A program made the translations under genes and the position numbers. A model generated the notes under the pieces. That model had not been told where the DNA came from and ran no database searches. It saw only the letters and a program-made list of their open reading frames with translations. 64,000 nucleotides of DNA from Marivita sp. S6314 (GTDB taxonomy: Bacteria; Pseudomonadota; Alphaproteobacteria; Rhodobacterales; Rhodobacteraceae): positions 124,001 through 188,000 of the forward strand of contig NZ_JALKAO010000005.1 in NCBI RefSeq assembly GCF_023015985.1, read 5' to 3'. Below are positions 1-14,059 of the stretch, piece after piece (position 1 is the stretch's first letter; the number at the start of each line of letters is the position of its first letter).

Positions 1-363
1 TGGCGGCGCAAGAAGCGTCAAAAGGCCCTGCAGGCGGGCCGTCGCAATCGTGACTTTCGCAAACCCGATGATGTCATCCACCCACATCGCGCCCAGTTCG
101 TGCGCGGTTTGCGGGATGTAAATGTCCACGATCTGATCCGCGCTGATCCGGCTGTCGCGCAGATCGTCCAGCAAAGCCTCCGGATCAAAGGGTCCCGGCC
201 GCAAAACCCCGTCGACAAGTTTGAGCACCACGCTGTTGCGGATTGTGCGTGTGCCTTCGTCCCCTTTGTCGTTGAGAACGGATATGACCGTCGACGCCAG
301 CGCCGAAACATCGGGGCGGTATTCGTCAGTGATGGTGCGGTCGTCTGAATGGTCGTTCGCCAT
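1..363 (-). CDS. ppaA: PpaA/AerR-like photosynthesis antirepressor (3' end outside window)
   Basis: Translating the minus strand from the ATG at 363 gives an open frame that runs off the window edge (121 residues seen, C-terminus missing). It begins MANDHSDDRT and contains IYIPQTAHELGAMWVDD and GFAKVTIATARLQGL, which resemble the helical cobalamin-binding-like segment of the PpaA/AerR family. These proteins modulate the repressor PpsR/CrtJ in purple bacteria. AGAGG lies 8 bases before the ATG. Its position divergent to bchF is the usual place for ppaA. Family assignment is from remembered motifs and gene order; the domain that would carry the cofactor-binding His is not in the window. Confidence 0.8.
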   Translation of the reverse strand, partial: MANDHSDDRTITDEYRPDVSALASTVISVLNDKGDEGTRTIRNSVVLKLVDGVLRPGPFDPEALLDDLRDSRISADQIVDIYIPQTAHELGAMWVDDIIGFAKVTIATARLQGLLTLLAPP

Positions 364-395
364 AGCAAGCCTCTTTTCCGAAATCACCGGACAAA

Positions 396-413
396 TGTCA
401 GGTAGATCAGACA
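396..413. promoter_or_regulatory. PpsR/CrtJ-type palindrome, site 1
   Basis: TGTC-N10-GACA, a perfect match to the TGT-N12-ACA consensus of PpsR/CrtJ, located upstream of ppaA and close to its predicted transcription start. PpsR would repress under high oxygen or light. The motif is seen directly; binding is inferred. Confidence 0.75.
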
Positions 414-417
414 GTTT

Positions 418-446
418 ATTGTCCGACCCCTGCGGCTCAATGTCAA
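418..446 (-). promoter_or_regulatory. Candidate sigma-70 promoter for ppaA
   Basis: On the minus strand TTGACA (446-441) is followed after 17 bases by GACAAT (423-418). The -35 box coincides with the left half of PpsR site 2, so the same protein could block it. Predicted from sequence only. Confidence 0.4.
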
Positions 447-458
447 AGAGAATTGACA
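441..458. promoter_or_regulatory. PpsR/CrtJ-type palindrome, site 2
   Basis: TGTC-N10-GACA again, centred 45 bp from site 1. Each half contains TTGACA in one orientation, so the site overlaps a candidate -35 element of ppaA. Paired palindromes are usual for PpsR-controlled promoters. Confidence 0.75.
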
Positions 459-585
459 TGCAACTTGCGGAACGCTTTTCTTTCAACGATCTATATACGC
501 CAAAATCGCGCGAAAACTGCGAAAAACAGGCGAAAATAGAGAATCAGCCACCAAATTCAGATGCGGTGCGCCCGTGGTTCACAAG

Positions 586-603
586 TGTAAGTTTTAGTTG
601 ACA
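586..603. promoter_or_regulatory. PpsR/CrtJ-type palindrome, site 3, on the bchF promoter
   Basis: TGTA-N10-GACA, a match to TGT-N12-ACA. Its right half is the TTGACA -35 box of the predicted bchF promoter, so occupancy would directly exclude RNA polymerase from the bch-puh operon. Confidence 0.75.
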
Positions 604-626
604 CTTGGGCTCAGCCAGCGATACTT
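598..626 (+). promoter_or_regulatory. Candidate sigma-70 promoter of the bchF operon
   Basis: TTGACA (598-603), a 17-base spacer and ATACTT (621-626). Transcription would begin near 633, about 22 bases before the bchF ATG. The perfect -35 lies inside PpsR site 3. Confidence 0.6.
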
Positions 627-654
627 TTTCAGGGACAACAACGGAATCGCACAC

Positions 655-3989
<3,335 letters not shown>

Positions 3990-4000
<11 letters not shown>

Positions 4001-7000
4001 TTTCAATGAGGCCCGGGCGTATAACATCGCCATCATCACGCTGGACAGCCACGCCGCTGGTCCCGTGGCGCGGGCGTCGTTGAACCTTGCTAAGGATTTT
4101 CCGGGGTTGAGCGTGACGGTTCACGCCGCTGCCGAATGGGCAGAAACACCCGAAGCGCTGGTCGAGACCAAGAAAGCCATTTCAGACGCCGACATGATCG
4201 TCGCGAACCTGCTGTTTTTGGAAGAACACATCGCCCCGATCATGGACGATTTGCATGCCGTGCGGGGCCGTGTGGATGGCATGATCGGCGTGATTGCCGA
4301 CGCACAGATCATCAAATTGACCAAGCTGGGCAAGCTCGACATGAGCAAACCTGCCTCGGGTCTGATGAAGCTGCTCAAATCGCTCAAACCCAAATCGACC
4401 GAGTCAGAGGTCGAAAAAGGTGAAAAGCGGATGCAGCAACTGCGTCGCTTGCCGGGTCTCTTGAAGATGGTGCCGGGCAAGGCGCAGGATCTGCGGTCCT
4501 GGTTTCTCGTCATGCAATACTGGCTGGGCGGCTCTGACGACAACATCGAACAGATGGTCCGCTACCTGCTGGGAAAATATGCCAAAGGTCGGGAAGAATG
4601 GCTTGGTGCGGTTGCCGACGCGCCTATCGAATACCCGGATGTGGCTTTGTATCACCCCGATCTGCCGCAACGCATCACCACAGACATCGCCGACGTGCCG
4701 CGCCCGGCTGAGGTGAAAGTGACCGTCGGTCTCTTGATGATGCGGTCATACGTGCTGGCAAACGACACTGCCCATTACGACGCCGTCATCCGCGCGTTCG
4801 AAGCCAAAGGCATCGCCGTCCTTCCCGCCTTCGCCGGTGGTCTTGATGGCCGCCCCGCGATCAACGCATTTTTCCAGACCGAAGAGGGCCCACGTATTGA
4901 TGCGATGGTGTCTCTGACCGGGTTCAGCCTTGTCGGCGGTCCCGCCTATAACGACAGCGATGCGGCGGTTGAGGTGCTTCAGAGCCTGGACGTGCCTTAT
5001 ATCGCCGCACACCCGCTTGAGTTCCAGACCCTTGGTCAATGGGCTGATGGGGATCAGGGGCTTGGCCCGATTGAAACCACGATGCTCATCGCATTGCCGG
5101 AATTGGATGGCGCGACCTGCCCGACCGTGTTCGGCGGTCGTCATGGCCCCGAAGGCTGCAATGGTTGCCAGTACCAATGCCCGTGCGACACGACCAGCAA
5201 GGCGATGGCCCCTTGCCGCGAACGCATTGACAGCCTTGCCGAGAAAGCGCTGCGTCAGGCCACCCTGCGCCGCAAGGAAAACGCGGAGAAGAATGTCGGA
5301 ATTGTCCTCTTTGGCTTTCCGCCCAATGCCGGCGCTGTTGGCACGGCTGCGTATCTGAGCGTGTTTGAGTCGCTCTATAACACGCTGCACCAGATGAAGG
5401 CCGAAGGCTACGACCTCGATCCACCTGAAACCGTCGATGCCCTGCGCGCAGCTGTTCTTGAAGGCAATGCCAAGCAATACGGCCAAGAGGCCAATGTGGC
5501 CGCCCATGTGAGCGCGGACGAGATTGTGCGCAGCACGCCGCCTTTGAAAGCCATTGAAGCCGTCTGGGGCCCGGCCCCCGGTAAAATTCAGTCTGACGGA
5601 CGTGGCGTGTTCGTACTTGGCGCGCAGTTCGGTAAGGTATTCGTCGGCGTGCAGCCCACCTTCGGCTATGAAGGCGACCCGATGCGCCTGCTTTTTGAGA
5701 AGGGCTTCGCCCCGACGCATGCCTTTGTTCAGTTCTACCAATGGATGCGCAACACGTTCTGCGCTGATGTGGTCCTGCATTTCGGCATGCACGGCGCGCT
5801 TGAATTCATGCCCGGCAAACAGGCCGGATTGGGTGCACGTGACTGGCCGGATCGGTTGATCGGCGAGATGCCGAATGTGTATCTGTACGCATCGAACAAC
5901 CCGTCCGAGGCCTCGCTGGCCAAGCGTCGGTCTGGTGCGGTCACCGTCACACACCTGACCCCGCCGCTGGCGCAATCCGGTCTCTACAAAGGCCTGCAAG
6001 AGCTGAAAGACAGCCTGACCCGCTGGCGGTCGCTTGACCCGGCAGACACGGAACGGGCCAAGTTAGAGACGCTTATCGCCGAACAGGCCGAAGCGGTGGA
6101 CATGGACGGCACCACGCCCGACGCGCTGTGGCTCAAGCTGCTTGAAACCGAAGACGCTTTGATCCCGGATGGTCTGCACATCGTCGGCAAAACCTTTAGC
6201 GATGATGCCCGTGCAGACTATCTGAAGCTGATCAAAGACGCCGATGATGACACGCGCGCCAAGGTCGATGCGCTGTTGCAGCAGGAAACCGAACTGGGCG
6301 CCTTAATGAACGCCTTGGACGGGCGCTACATTGCGCCGGTGCCGGGCGGCGACCTCATCCGCTCAACCGATGTTCTGCCCACGGGCCGCAACATCCACGC
6401 GTTCGATCCGTTCCGCATGCCCACAGAATATGCCTGCCGCGATGGGGCAAAGCAGGCGGAGTTGTTGCTTGAAACTCACGACACCTTGCCGCGCACCGTT
6501 GCGCTGGTGCTTTGGGGGTCCGACAACATCAAATCCGACGGCGCACCATTGGCACAGGCGCTTGCCCTGATCGGCGCGAAGCCGCGCTTTGACAGCTTTG
6601 GTCGTATCTCTGGTGCAGACCTGATCCCGCTCGAAGAACTGGGTCGTCCACGCATCGACGTCGTCATGACGCTCTCGGGTATTTTCCGCGATCTTCTGCC
6701 GTTGCAGACCCGCATGCTGGCCGAAGCCGCCAAGAAAGCCGCCGAGGCGGATGAGCCTCTAGAACTGAACTACATCCGAGCTCACGCCTGGGTCTATGCG
6801 CAGGAAAACGGTGTTGATCTGGAAACCGCCGCATTGCGCGTGTTCTCCAACGCCGAGGGTGCCTATGGCGCGAACGTCAATGCGTTGGTCGACAGCTCTG
6901 CGTTCGGCGACGAAGACGAACTCGCTGACGCCTACGAGGCGCGCAAGTCGTTTGCCTATGGCGTGAATGGCAAAGCCGTGGCGAACGCCGCGCTTTTGCA

Positions 7001-7559
7001 GGATACGCTGAAGACCGTCGATGTCGCCTACCAGAACCTTGAATCCGTCGAACTGGGTGTCACCACGGTAGACCACTATTTCGACACGCTCGGCGGCATT
7101 TCCCGCGCCGTGAAACGCGCCCGCGGGGGACAAGAGGCGGCGATTTACATCTCCGACACCACACGCGGCAACGGCAAGATCCGCACGTTACAGGATCAGG
7201 TCGCGCTTGAAACCCGGTCTCGCAGCCTGAACCCCAAATGGTTCGAAGGGATGCTCAAGCACGGGGCCGAAGGTGTCCGCCAGATCGAGGCGCAAGTCAC
7301 CAACACGATGGGCTGGTCCGCGACGACCGGCAAAGTTGAACCCTGGGTCTATCAACGCCTGAGCGAGACGTTTGTCCTCGACGAAGACATGCGCGCCCGC
7401 CTTGCTGACCTGAACCCGACCGCCTCCAGCCGCATGGCGAACCGCCTGCTGGAAGCGCACGACCGCAATTATTGGCAGCCCGACGCCGATACCCTGGCCG
7501 CGCTGCAAGACGCCGCCGACGCGCTCGAAGATCGCCTTGAGGGGATCGCAGCCGAATGA
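3990..7559 (+). CDS. bchH: Magnesium chelatase large subunit BchH
   Basis: BchH is the porphyrin-binding catalytic subunit of Mg-chelatase, which with BchI and BchD (not in this window) inserts Mg2+ into protoporphyrin IX using ATP. At 1189 residues it has the normal length of the CobN/BchH family. The region around residues 370-410 is rich in cysteine ([11 protein letters not shown]), a segment linked to an iron-sulfur cluster in bacterial BchH. The motifs [14 protein letters not shown] and YASNNPSEA are typical. The ATG lies inside the end of bchB, with the two frames overlapping by 11 bases. Confidence 0.97.
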
Positions 7560-7568
7560 GCGCGCTAA

Positions 7569-8555
<987 letters not shown>

Positions 8556-9227
8556 GTGACCTACGAACTGACACGCGACCGGGTCGAACACTATTTCGAC
8601 CGCACGGCCACCAAGGTCTGGGAACGTCTGACATCAGACGCGCCGGTCAGCCGCATTCGCGAAACCGTCCGCAAGGGCCGGGCTCAGATGCGCGACAAGC
8701 TGTTGTCGGCGCTGCCCGCCGATCTGAACGGCGTGCGCGTTCTCGATGCCGGTTGTGGCGCTGGGCAGATGACGCATGAGCTCGCAATGCGCGGGGCCGA
8801 TGTGGTGGCGGTCGACATTTCACCATCGCTGGTGAAGATCGCAGCAGACCGCTTGCCAAACACCCTCAAGCCCCGCGTGACATTCGCCAGTGGCGATATG
8901 CTTTCTGCCGACCATGGCGCGTTTGACCATGTCATCGCGATGGACAGCCTGATCTACTACACAGAAGACGACATTCGCCGCGCGCTTGACAATCTTGGCG
9001 CACGCACGAGCGGATCAGTCGCCTTTACCGTCGCACCGCGCACGCCATTGCTCATGGGCATGTGGTACGCGGGCAAGGCTTTCCCGAAGTCGGACCGCTC
9101 CCCCACGATGATCCCGCATGGGCCATCTCGCCTGCGCAAAACAGTCTCTGACATTGGGCAACTCAACGATTTGGGCCGCGTCAATTCCGGCTTCTACATC
9201 AGCCAGGCACTGGAGTTCCGCCCATGA
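8556..9227 (+). CDS. bchM: Magnesium protoporphyrin IX methyltransferase BchM
   Basis: BchM transfers a methyl group from S-adenosylmethionine to the C13 propionate of Mg-protoporphyrin IX, the step between BchH and AcsF. The 223-residue class I methyltransferase carries the SAM motif VLDAGCGAGQMTHEL near residues 62-76, with an acidic motif VVAVDIS after it. The start is GTG, directly abutting the bchL stop, with a GGGG ribosome-binding element about 10 bases upstream inside bchL. The stop overlaps lhaA as ATGA. Confidence 0.95.
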   Translation: MTYELTRDRVEHYFDRTATKVWERLTSDAPVSRIRETVRKGRAQMRDKLLSALPADLNGVRVLDAGCGAGQMTHELAMRGADVVAVDISPSLVKIAADRLPNTLKPRVTFASGDMLSADHGAFDHVIAMDSLIYYTEDDIRRALDNLGARTSGSVAFTVAPRTPLLMGMWYAGKAFPKSDRSPTMIPHGPSRLRKTVSDIGQLNDLGRVNSGFYISQALEFRP

Positions 9228-10663
9228 TCGTCACGCGCTCTCAGGTCAAAAATCTCGGCACGCGACTGCTTCCGTTCTCGGACGCGGCGTCTGACGATTT
9301 GCCTTTGGGCCAACTGTTGCGGCTGGCGCTGTTCCAGATTTCCGTCGGTATGGCGGGTGTCATGTTGCTGGGCACCCTGAACCGCGTGATGATTGTCGAA
9401 CTGAGCGTGCCTGCCACGCTGGTTGCGATCATGGTGGCGCTTCCGGTTCTGATTGCGCCGTTCCGCGCGCTGCTTGGGTTCAAGTCCGACAATTACCGCT
9501 CTGCCATTGGGTGGAAGCGTATTCCGTATCTCTGGTTCGGCACGCTTTGGCAGTTCGGTGGCCTTGCCGTCATGCCCGCCTGCCTCTTGGTGCTCGGCGG
9601 TGACGTCACACACGACATCCCGTTTGCGGGTGAAGTGTTGGCCGCGCTAGCCTTCATCATGACAGGCTTTGGCATGCACATGACCCAGACGGCTGGTCTT
9701 GCGCTTGCCGCAGATCGCGCCACGGATGAAACCCGGCCGCGCGTTGTGGCGCTGCTGTACGTGATGTTCCTGATCGGCATGGGTGTGTCGGCCATCGTGA
9801 TCGGTTGGCTGCTGCGCGACTTCTCGGGTGTTCTGCTGATCAGCGTGATCCAGGGCTGCGCGGTTGTGACCGTTGTCCTCAACGTCATCGCGCTTTGGAA
9901 ACAAGAGCGCGTGCGTCCGATGTCGAAGGAAGAGCGCGATGCGCCGCAGCCGTCATTCAAAGATGCTTGGAACGATCTGACCCATGGAGGCACAGCGGGC
10001 CGTCTGTTGGCGGTCGTCTTTCTGGGAACAATGGCGTTCAACATGCAGGATGTTCTGCTTGAACCTTACGGTGGCGAAATCCTTGGACTTAGCGTTTCGG
10101 CGACAACGCTCCTCACCGCAACCTGGGCTGCGGGCGCATTGGCGGGGTTCGCTCTGGCCGCGCGTGTTCTGTCCAATGGCGGCAACACGTATCGCATGGC
10201 CTCTGTGGGTCTGCTTGCCGGAGTCGTCGCCTTCAGCACGGTGATCTTTTCCGGCCCGATGAACAGCACGGTCCTGTTCTTTACCGGTGCCGGTCTCATC
10301 GGGTTTGGCGGAGGATACTTTGCCATCTCAACCCTGACAGCTGCCATGACACTGCCCGCAGACGGGCTTGCCGGTCGCGGCCTCGCGCTGGGCGCTTGGG
10401 GTGCGGCGCAAGCCACAGCGGCGGGTTTGTCGACCCTGATTGGCGGCGCAACACGCGACAGTTTCAACATGATCGCCATGTCCGGCGCATGGGGAGACGC
10501 CCTGCAAACGCCGACCACCGGCTATTCCGTCGTCTACCACATCGAAATCGCGCTTTTGTTTGCGACGCTCATCGTTCTGGGCCGTCTGATCAACCAAAGC
10601 CGACGCATCACCGCATCCACTCGAAAAACGACAGGGCTGGGCCTTGCCGATTTCCCAACATGA
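9224..10663 (+). CDS. lhaA: LhaA/PucC-family light-harvesting assembly transporter-like protein
   Basis: LhaA is a polytopic membrane protein of the BCH/PucC branch of the major facilitator superfamily, needed for assembly of the LH1 antenna; it may deliver bacteriochlorophyll to the alpha and beta polypeptides. The 479-residue product has about twelve hydrophobic segments. The segment KSDNYRSAIGWKRIPYLWFG near residues 87-106 is a family hallmark. Its place between bchM and puhA matches other purple bacteria and separates it from the paralogues pucC and bch2. It starts by ATGA overlap. Confidence 0.93.
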   Translation: MIVTRSQVKNLGTRLLPFSDAASDDLPLGQLLRLALFQISVGMAGVMLLGTLNRVMIVELSVPATLVAIMVALPVLIAPFRALLGFKSDNYRSAIGWKRIPYLWFGTLWQFGGLAVMPACLLVLGGDVTHDIPFAGEVLAALAFIMTGFGMHMTQTAGLALAADRATDETRPRVVALLYVMFLIGMGVSAIVIGWLLRDFSGVLLISVIQGCAVVTVVLNVIALWKQERVRPMSKEERDAPQPSFKDAWNDLTHGGTAGRLLAVVFLGTMAFNMQDVLLEPYGGEILGLSVSATTLLTATWAAGALAGFALAARVLSNGGNTYRMASVGLLAGVVAFSTVIFSGPMNSTVLFFTGAGLIGFGGGYFAISTLTAAMTLPADGLAGRGLALGAWGAAQATAAGLSTLIGGATRDSFNMIAMSGAWGDALQTPTTGYSVVYHIEIALLFATLIVLGRLINQSRRITASTRKTTGLGLADFPT

Positions 10664-10690
10664 TCAAGGCCCCTCAAGGAGGATACCCGA

Positions 10691-11470
10691 ATGACTGAAG
10701 ACTATATCATTGGAAACCTCGACCTCGCGAGCATTGCGCTCTGGTTGTTTTTCATTTTCTTCGTTGGACTCGTGATCTGGATCCAGCGCGAGAACCAGCG
10801 CGAAGGCTATCCGCTTCTTGATGAAGACGGGACCGTGGCCGACGCAGGCGGGGTGTTTCCGAACCCCGCAGACAAGACGTTCAAACTGCCCCATGGCCGT
10901 GGCGAATACACGGTGCCGTCAGGTCAGACACCCGAGCGGGGCGACATCGACTCCAAGCTGACCAAGGAGTTCGACAGCGGCGGGTTTCCGTTTGATCCGG
11001 TGGGGGATCCCTTGGCCGACGGCGTTGGACCGGCAAGCTGGGCCCCGCGCCGGGATGAACCAGAGCTTGATGGCCACGGTCACCCGAAGATCATTCCGAT
11101 GTCCGGCAGCGACAGCTTCCGTGTGTCCGCCGGTCGTGACCCGCGCGGTTTGCCGGTTGTCGCCGGGGACGGTGCCATCGTCGGCAAAATCAGCGATATG
11201 TGGATCGACGAGCCGGAACAGATGGTGCGCTATCTCGAAATCGAACTTGATGCGGAATACGGCGCCGGATCGCGCCTTGTGCCAATCACCTTTACCCGCA
11301 TCTGGGGCAACCGCGTGAAGATCCGCTCGATCTTTGGGGAGCATTTCGCCGGTGTTCCACAGCTCGCTGCAGCTCAACAAATCACCAAGCTCGAAGAAGA
11401 AAAGGTCAGCGCCTACTACGGCGGCGGCACGCTCTACGCGAGCAAGGATCGACTGGAGCCACAGATCTGA
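10691..11470 (+). CDS. puhA: Photosynthetic reaction centre H subunit
   Basis: PuhA caps the cytoplasmic face of the L/M reaction-centre core and shapes the proton path to QB. The protein has 259 residues. A single transmembrane helix covers residues about 12-30, followed by the conserved REGYPLL segment and a cytoplasmic PRC-barrel domain (LPVVAGDGAIVGKISDMWID). AAGGAGGA lies about 10 bases before the ATG. It is preceded by only 27 bases after lhaA, so it probably shares the long bch transcript, although the puhA promoter is often inside lhaA in relatives. Confidence 0.97.
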   Translation: MTEDYIIGNLDLASIALWLFFIFFVGLVIWIQRENQREGYPLLDEDGTVADAGGVFPNPADKTFKLPHGRGEYTVPSGQTPERGDIDSKLTKEFDSGGFPFDPVGDPLADGVGPASWAPRRDEPELDGHGHPKIIPMSGSDSFRVSAGRDPRGLPVVAGDGAIVGKISDMWIDEPEQMVRYLEIELDAEYGAGSRLVPITFTRIWGNRVKIRSIFGEHFAGVPQLAAAQQITKLEEEKVSAYYGGGTLYASKDRLEPQI

Positions 11471-11503
11471 TCCGATCACGCCAAACGACTTAGGGGAACC
11501 GCA

Positions 11504-12139
11504 ATGTCACATGATGACTTCCAAGTAGAGCCGGTCAAAGGCTTGCCAGAGGCACCTCCCGAGGGGGAGGTGATCCTGTGGCAGGGCAAACCAGAATGGT
11601 GGGCCTTGTCCAAGGAATCGCTGAACGTTCTTTGGGTGGCCGGATATTTCGTGTTTCTTGCGGCGTGGCGGTTTGTGTCCGTCATGGACCTGATGCCCCT
11701 GCGCGAGGCGATTGTGGCCTCCGTTCCCTTTCTCATCCTTGGGGGGATCGTCTGTGCGATCCTGATCGCGATTGCCTGGGCGCAGGCCTATTACACGGTC
11801 TATACGGTCACCAACCGCCGCGTTGCGATGCGCATCGGGGCGGCGCTCACGGTGACGCTCAACCTGCCCTATACGCAGATCGCCAATGCCAATCTGGATC
11901 TGCGTAAATCCGGAACCGGGACGATTGCCTTTGATCTGATGGGCAAAACGCGGATCAGCTATCTTGTCTGCTGGCCCCATGTGCGCCCCTGGAAGATCTC
12001 TCCGACGCAACCCGCGCTGCGCTGCATTCCGGACGCAGAAAAGATCGCCGCCATGATTTCCGAAGCTGCACAAGCACGCGTGACCATGCCGCAGGTTGCG
12101 CGGACACAGGCAGCGCCAAGCGCTGTTGCAGCGGAATAG
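11504..12139 (+). CDS. puhB: Photosynthetic complex assembly protein PuhB
   Basis: PuhB assists assembly of the reaction centre and the LH1 core. The 211-residue product has an acidic N-terminus, two or three hydrophobic segments between about 40 and 100, and a C-terminal bacterial PH-like domain (VYTVTNRRVAMRIG). AGGGGAA precedes the ATG. The position between puhA and puhC is the conserved one. Confidence 0.93.
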   Translation: MSHDDFQVEPVKGLPEAPPEGEVILWQGKPEWWALSKESLNVLWVAGYFVFLAAWRFVSVMDLMPLREAIVASVPFLILGGIVCAILIAIAWAQAYYTVYTVTNRRVAMRIGAALTVTLNLPYTQIANANLDLRKSGTGTIAFDLMGKTRISYLVCWPHVRPWKISPTQPALRCIPDAEKIAAMISEAAQARVTMPQVARTQAAPSAVAAE

Positions 12140-12147
12140 GGGGCGTG

Positions 12148-12615
12148 ATGCAAACCAACATAGTTGACAAACCCCGCATTCACGCCCCGGACAAGGACCT
12201 TGTTCCGCGCATGATGGTGCGCGCCATGTTCGCGATGGTGATGATCTGCCTGATCATGGTCAGCCTTTACCGCTGGGTGGACGCACCGGTGCAATACACC
12301 GCGCCGGACAGCCCCGTGGTGATTGAGAAGACCCTCTTTCTTGAGGGCGATATGAGCGGATCAGCAATAGTTTTTTCCGAAGACCGCACGCTGGTCGCGG
12401 AATACAGCCCCGAAGAGGGAGGGTTTCTCTCGGGCATGTGGCGCGTTCTGCAACGCGAACGCACCAAGGCGCGTGTCGCTTTGGATGGTCCCGTGATCAT
12501 CCGCGCACGCGAGAATAACCGGCTTGAGATCTTTGATCCAAGCACCGGATGGGGGGCCGACCTCATGGGGTTCGGCGCCGACAACTCAGCAGCCTTCGCC
12601 AGACTGCTGAAATAA
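12148..12615 (+). CDS. puhC: Photosynthetic complex assembly protein PuhC
   Basis: PuhC is a single-span membrane protein required for normal reaction-centre and LH1 levels. The product has 155 residues: a short cytoplasmic N-terminus, a transmembrane helix at about 23-43 (MVRAMFAMVMICLIMVSLYR), then a periplasmic domain. An in-frame GTG sits one codon upstream (12145), but the AGGGGG at 12138-12143 is better spaced for the ATG. Eight bases separate it from puhB. The identification rests on position, size and topology. Confidence 0.88.
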   Translation: MQTNIVDKPRIHAPDKDLVPRMMVRAMFAMVMICLIMVSLYRWVDAPVQYTAPDSPVVIEKTLFLEGDMSGSAIVFSEDRTLVAEYSPEEGGFLSGMWRVLQRERTKARVALDGPVIIRARENNRLEIFDPSTGWGADLMGFGADNSAAFARLLK

Positions 12616-12631
12616 TCGAAAGGGAACCAAC

Positions 12632-12928
12632 ATGGGATTGTTGACCAAAGAAATCGAAAAGGCCCCCTGCACAGTGGAAATCAGCCACTGTTTCGAGAGC
12701 CTTCATGCGCATGTGCGTTTTAACAACGGTGCGGTGATCTACCCCGGTGACGAGGTGAAGGTCCAAGGACCCGAGATCATGGCCCCGTTCGGAGAGGTCG
12801 TATCGGAAGATCGCGAAGCGATCATCGTGCGCGCCTCCAAGCTGGAACAGCTTTGGACGCGCATGACCGGTGATTTCGAAGTGTTGGAGCTTTGCGAGTT
12901 CTCCTTCTCTGAAGAGGTGACGCTATGA
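12632..12928 (+). CDS. Conserved photosynthesis-cluster protein of unknown function
   Basis: A 98-residue soluble protein beginning MGLLTKEIEKAPC, with AAAGGGAA about 8 bases before the ATG. No domain with a known job was recognised. It has Cys13, Cys20 and Cys87, and a segment rich in short hydrophobic strands (VKVQGPEIMAPFGEVV) that looks beta-barrel-like. It is wedged between puhC and acsF, and its stop overlaps the acsF start by ATGA, so it is probably translated together with the cyclase. A small ORF at this position is known in other purple bacteria. A role beside AcsF or in reaction-centre assembly is inference from context. Confidence 0.85.
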   Translation: MGLLTKEIEKAPCTVEISHCFESLHAHVRFNNGAVIYPGDEVKVQGPEIMAPFGEVVSEDREAIIVRASKLEQLWTRMTGDFEVLELCEFSFSEEVTL

Positions 12929-14052
12929 ACGCCTACATGGGAAAACACACCGCTGACGCGACATCTGTCGAAGAAGGTCTCGCCATCCAAGAGGAACAGG
13001 CGAAGTACGACGATGATTTCGCAACCGAAACCGCGATGGCGAACACGCTGTTGACCCCGCGGTTCTACACCACCGATTTTGATGAGCTTGATGCCATCAA
13101 TGTCGACGGTATCCGCGCCGAATGGGACGAGCTGATCGCCCAGATGGAAGCGGACCCAAACAAGGGCCACTTCAAAAAGAACGAAGACTGGGACCATGTT
13201 GATTGGGAGAACATGGAGCCGGAGTTGAAGAAGGAATTCATCGACTTCCTCATTTCGAGTTGCACCGCCGAATTCTCGGGCTGTGTTCTTTACAAAGAGA
13301 TGAAGCGCCGTGGGAACAACAAGGACATCACGCAGTTGTTTCAACTGATGGCCCGTGATGAGGCCCGCCATGCCGGGTTCATCAACGACGCCCTGCGTGA
13401 AGCGGGTCTGCGGGTGAACCTTGGGTTCCTGACCCAGTCGAAGAAGTATACCTACTTCCGACCCAAGTTCATCTATTATGCGACCTACCTGTCCGAGAAG
13501 ATTGGCTATGCCCGCTACATCACGATCTTCCGCCATCTTGAGGCGAACCCGGAGCACCGCTTCCACCCGATCTTCAAGTGGTTCGAAGAGTGGTGCAATG
13601 ACGAGTTCAGCCATGGTGAAGCGTTTGCCTTGCTGATGAAGACGGACCCGAAACTGACCCAGGGACGCAATGTCTATTGGATCAAGTTCTTCCTCACGGC
13701 TGTCTACGCCACGATGTATGTCCGCGACCACCAGCGACCTGCGTTCCACAAAGCGTTGGGCGTCGACCCGGATTGGTATGCGCATGAGGTGTTCACCAAG
13801 ACGTCGGAACTGACCAAGCAGATCTTCCCGATCTCGTTGGACATTGATCATCCCCGTTGGCAGCCCACGCTGGAGCGGTTGCAGCGGGCCAATGTGCAGA
13901 TTGCCGGGGGCAAAAAGCAGGGTGGTTTGGGCGGAAAGCTCAAGGAATGGGCCGGCGCTGCGACGGCCGCGTCCTATTTCGTGTCGCTCTACTTCATCCC
14001 GGTGAAGAAGCACAAAGTGCCTGCCGTGACGCGGTTGGTGCCGTCTTACTGA
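12925..14052 (+). CDS. acsF: Oxygen-dependent Mg-protoporphyrin IX monomethyl ester cyclase AcsF
   Basis: AcsF is a di-iron monooxygenase that forms the isocyclic fifth ring of (bacterio)chlorophyll using O2. The 375-residue protein has ferritin-like iron-binding motifs: an early Glu in the TAEFSGCVLYKE segment, ExxH in ARDEARHAGF, and EFSHGEAF. The oxygen-independent alternative BchE was not seen in this window, which fits an organism that makes pigment aerobically. It overlaps the preceding small gene by ATGA and is followed by a hairpin-rich 92-base gap before puhE. Confidence 0.96.
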   Translation: MNAYMGKHTADATSVEEGLAIQEEQAKYDDDFATETAMANTLLTPRFYTTDFDELDAINVDGIRAEWDELIAQMEADPNKGHFKKNEDWDHVDWENMEPELKKEFIDFLISSCTAEFSGCVLYKEMKRRGNNKDITQLFQLMARDEARHAGFINDALREAGLRVNLGFLTQSKKYTYFRPKFIYYATYLSEKIGYARYITIFRHLEANPEHRFHPIFKWFEEWCNDEFSHGEAFALLMKTDPKLTQGRNVYWIKFFLTAVYATMYVRDHQRPAFHKALGVDPDWYAHEVFTKTSELTKQIFPISLDIDHPRWQPTLERLQRANVQIAGGKKQGGLGGKLKEWAGAATAASYFVSLYFIPVKKHKVPAVTRLVPSY

Positions 14053-14059
14053 TTTGGTT

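Noticed and set aside
18-368. Minus-strand frame of 116 codons at the left edge
   Set aside because: It is a shifted frame of the ppaA-like gene; the true frame runs through the window edge and gives a recognisable protein.
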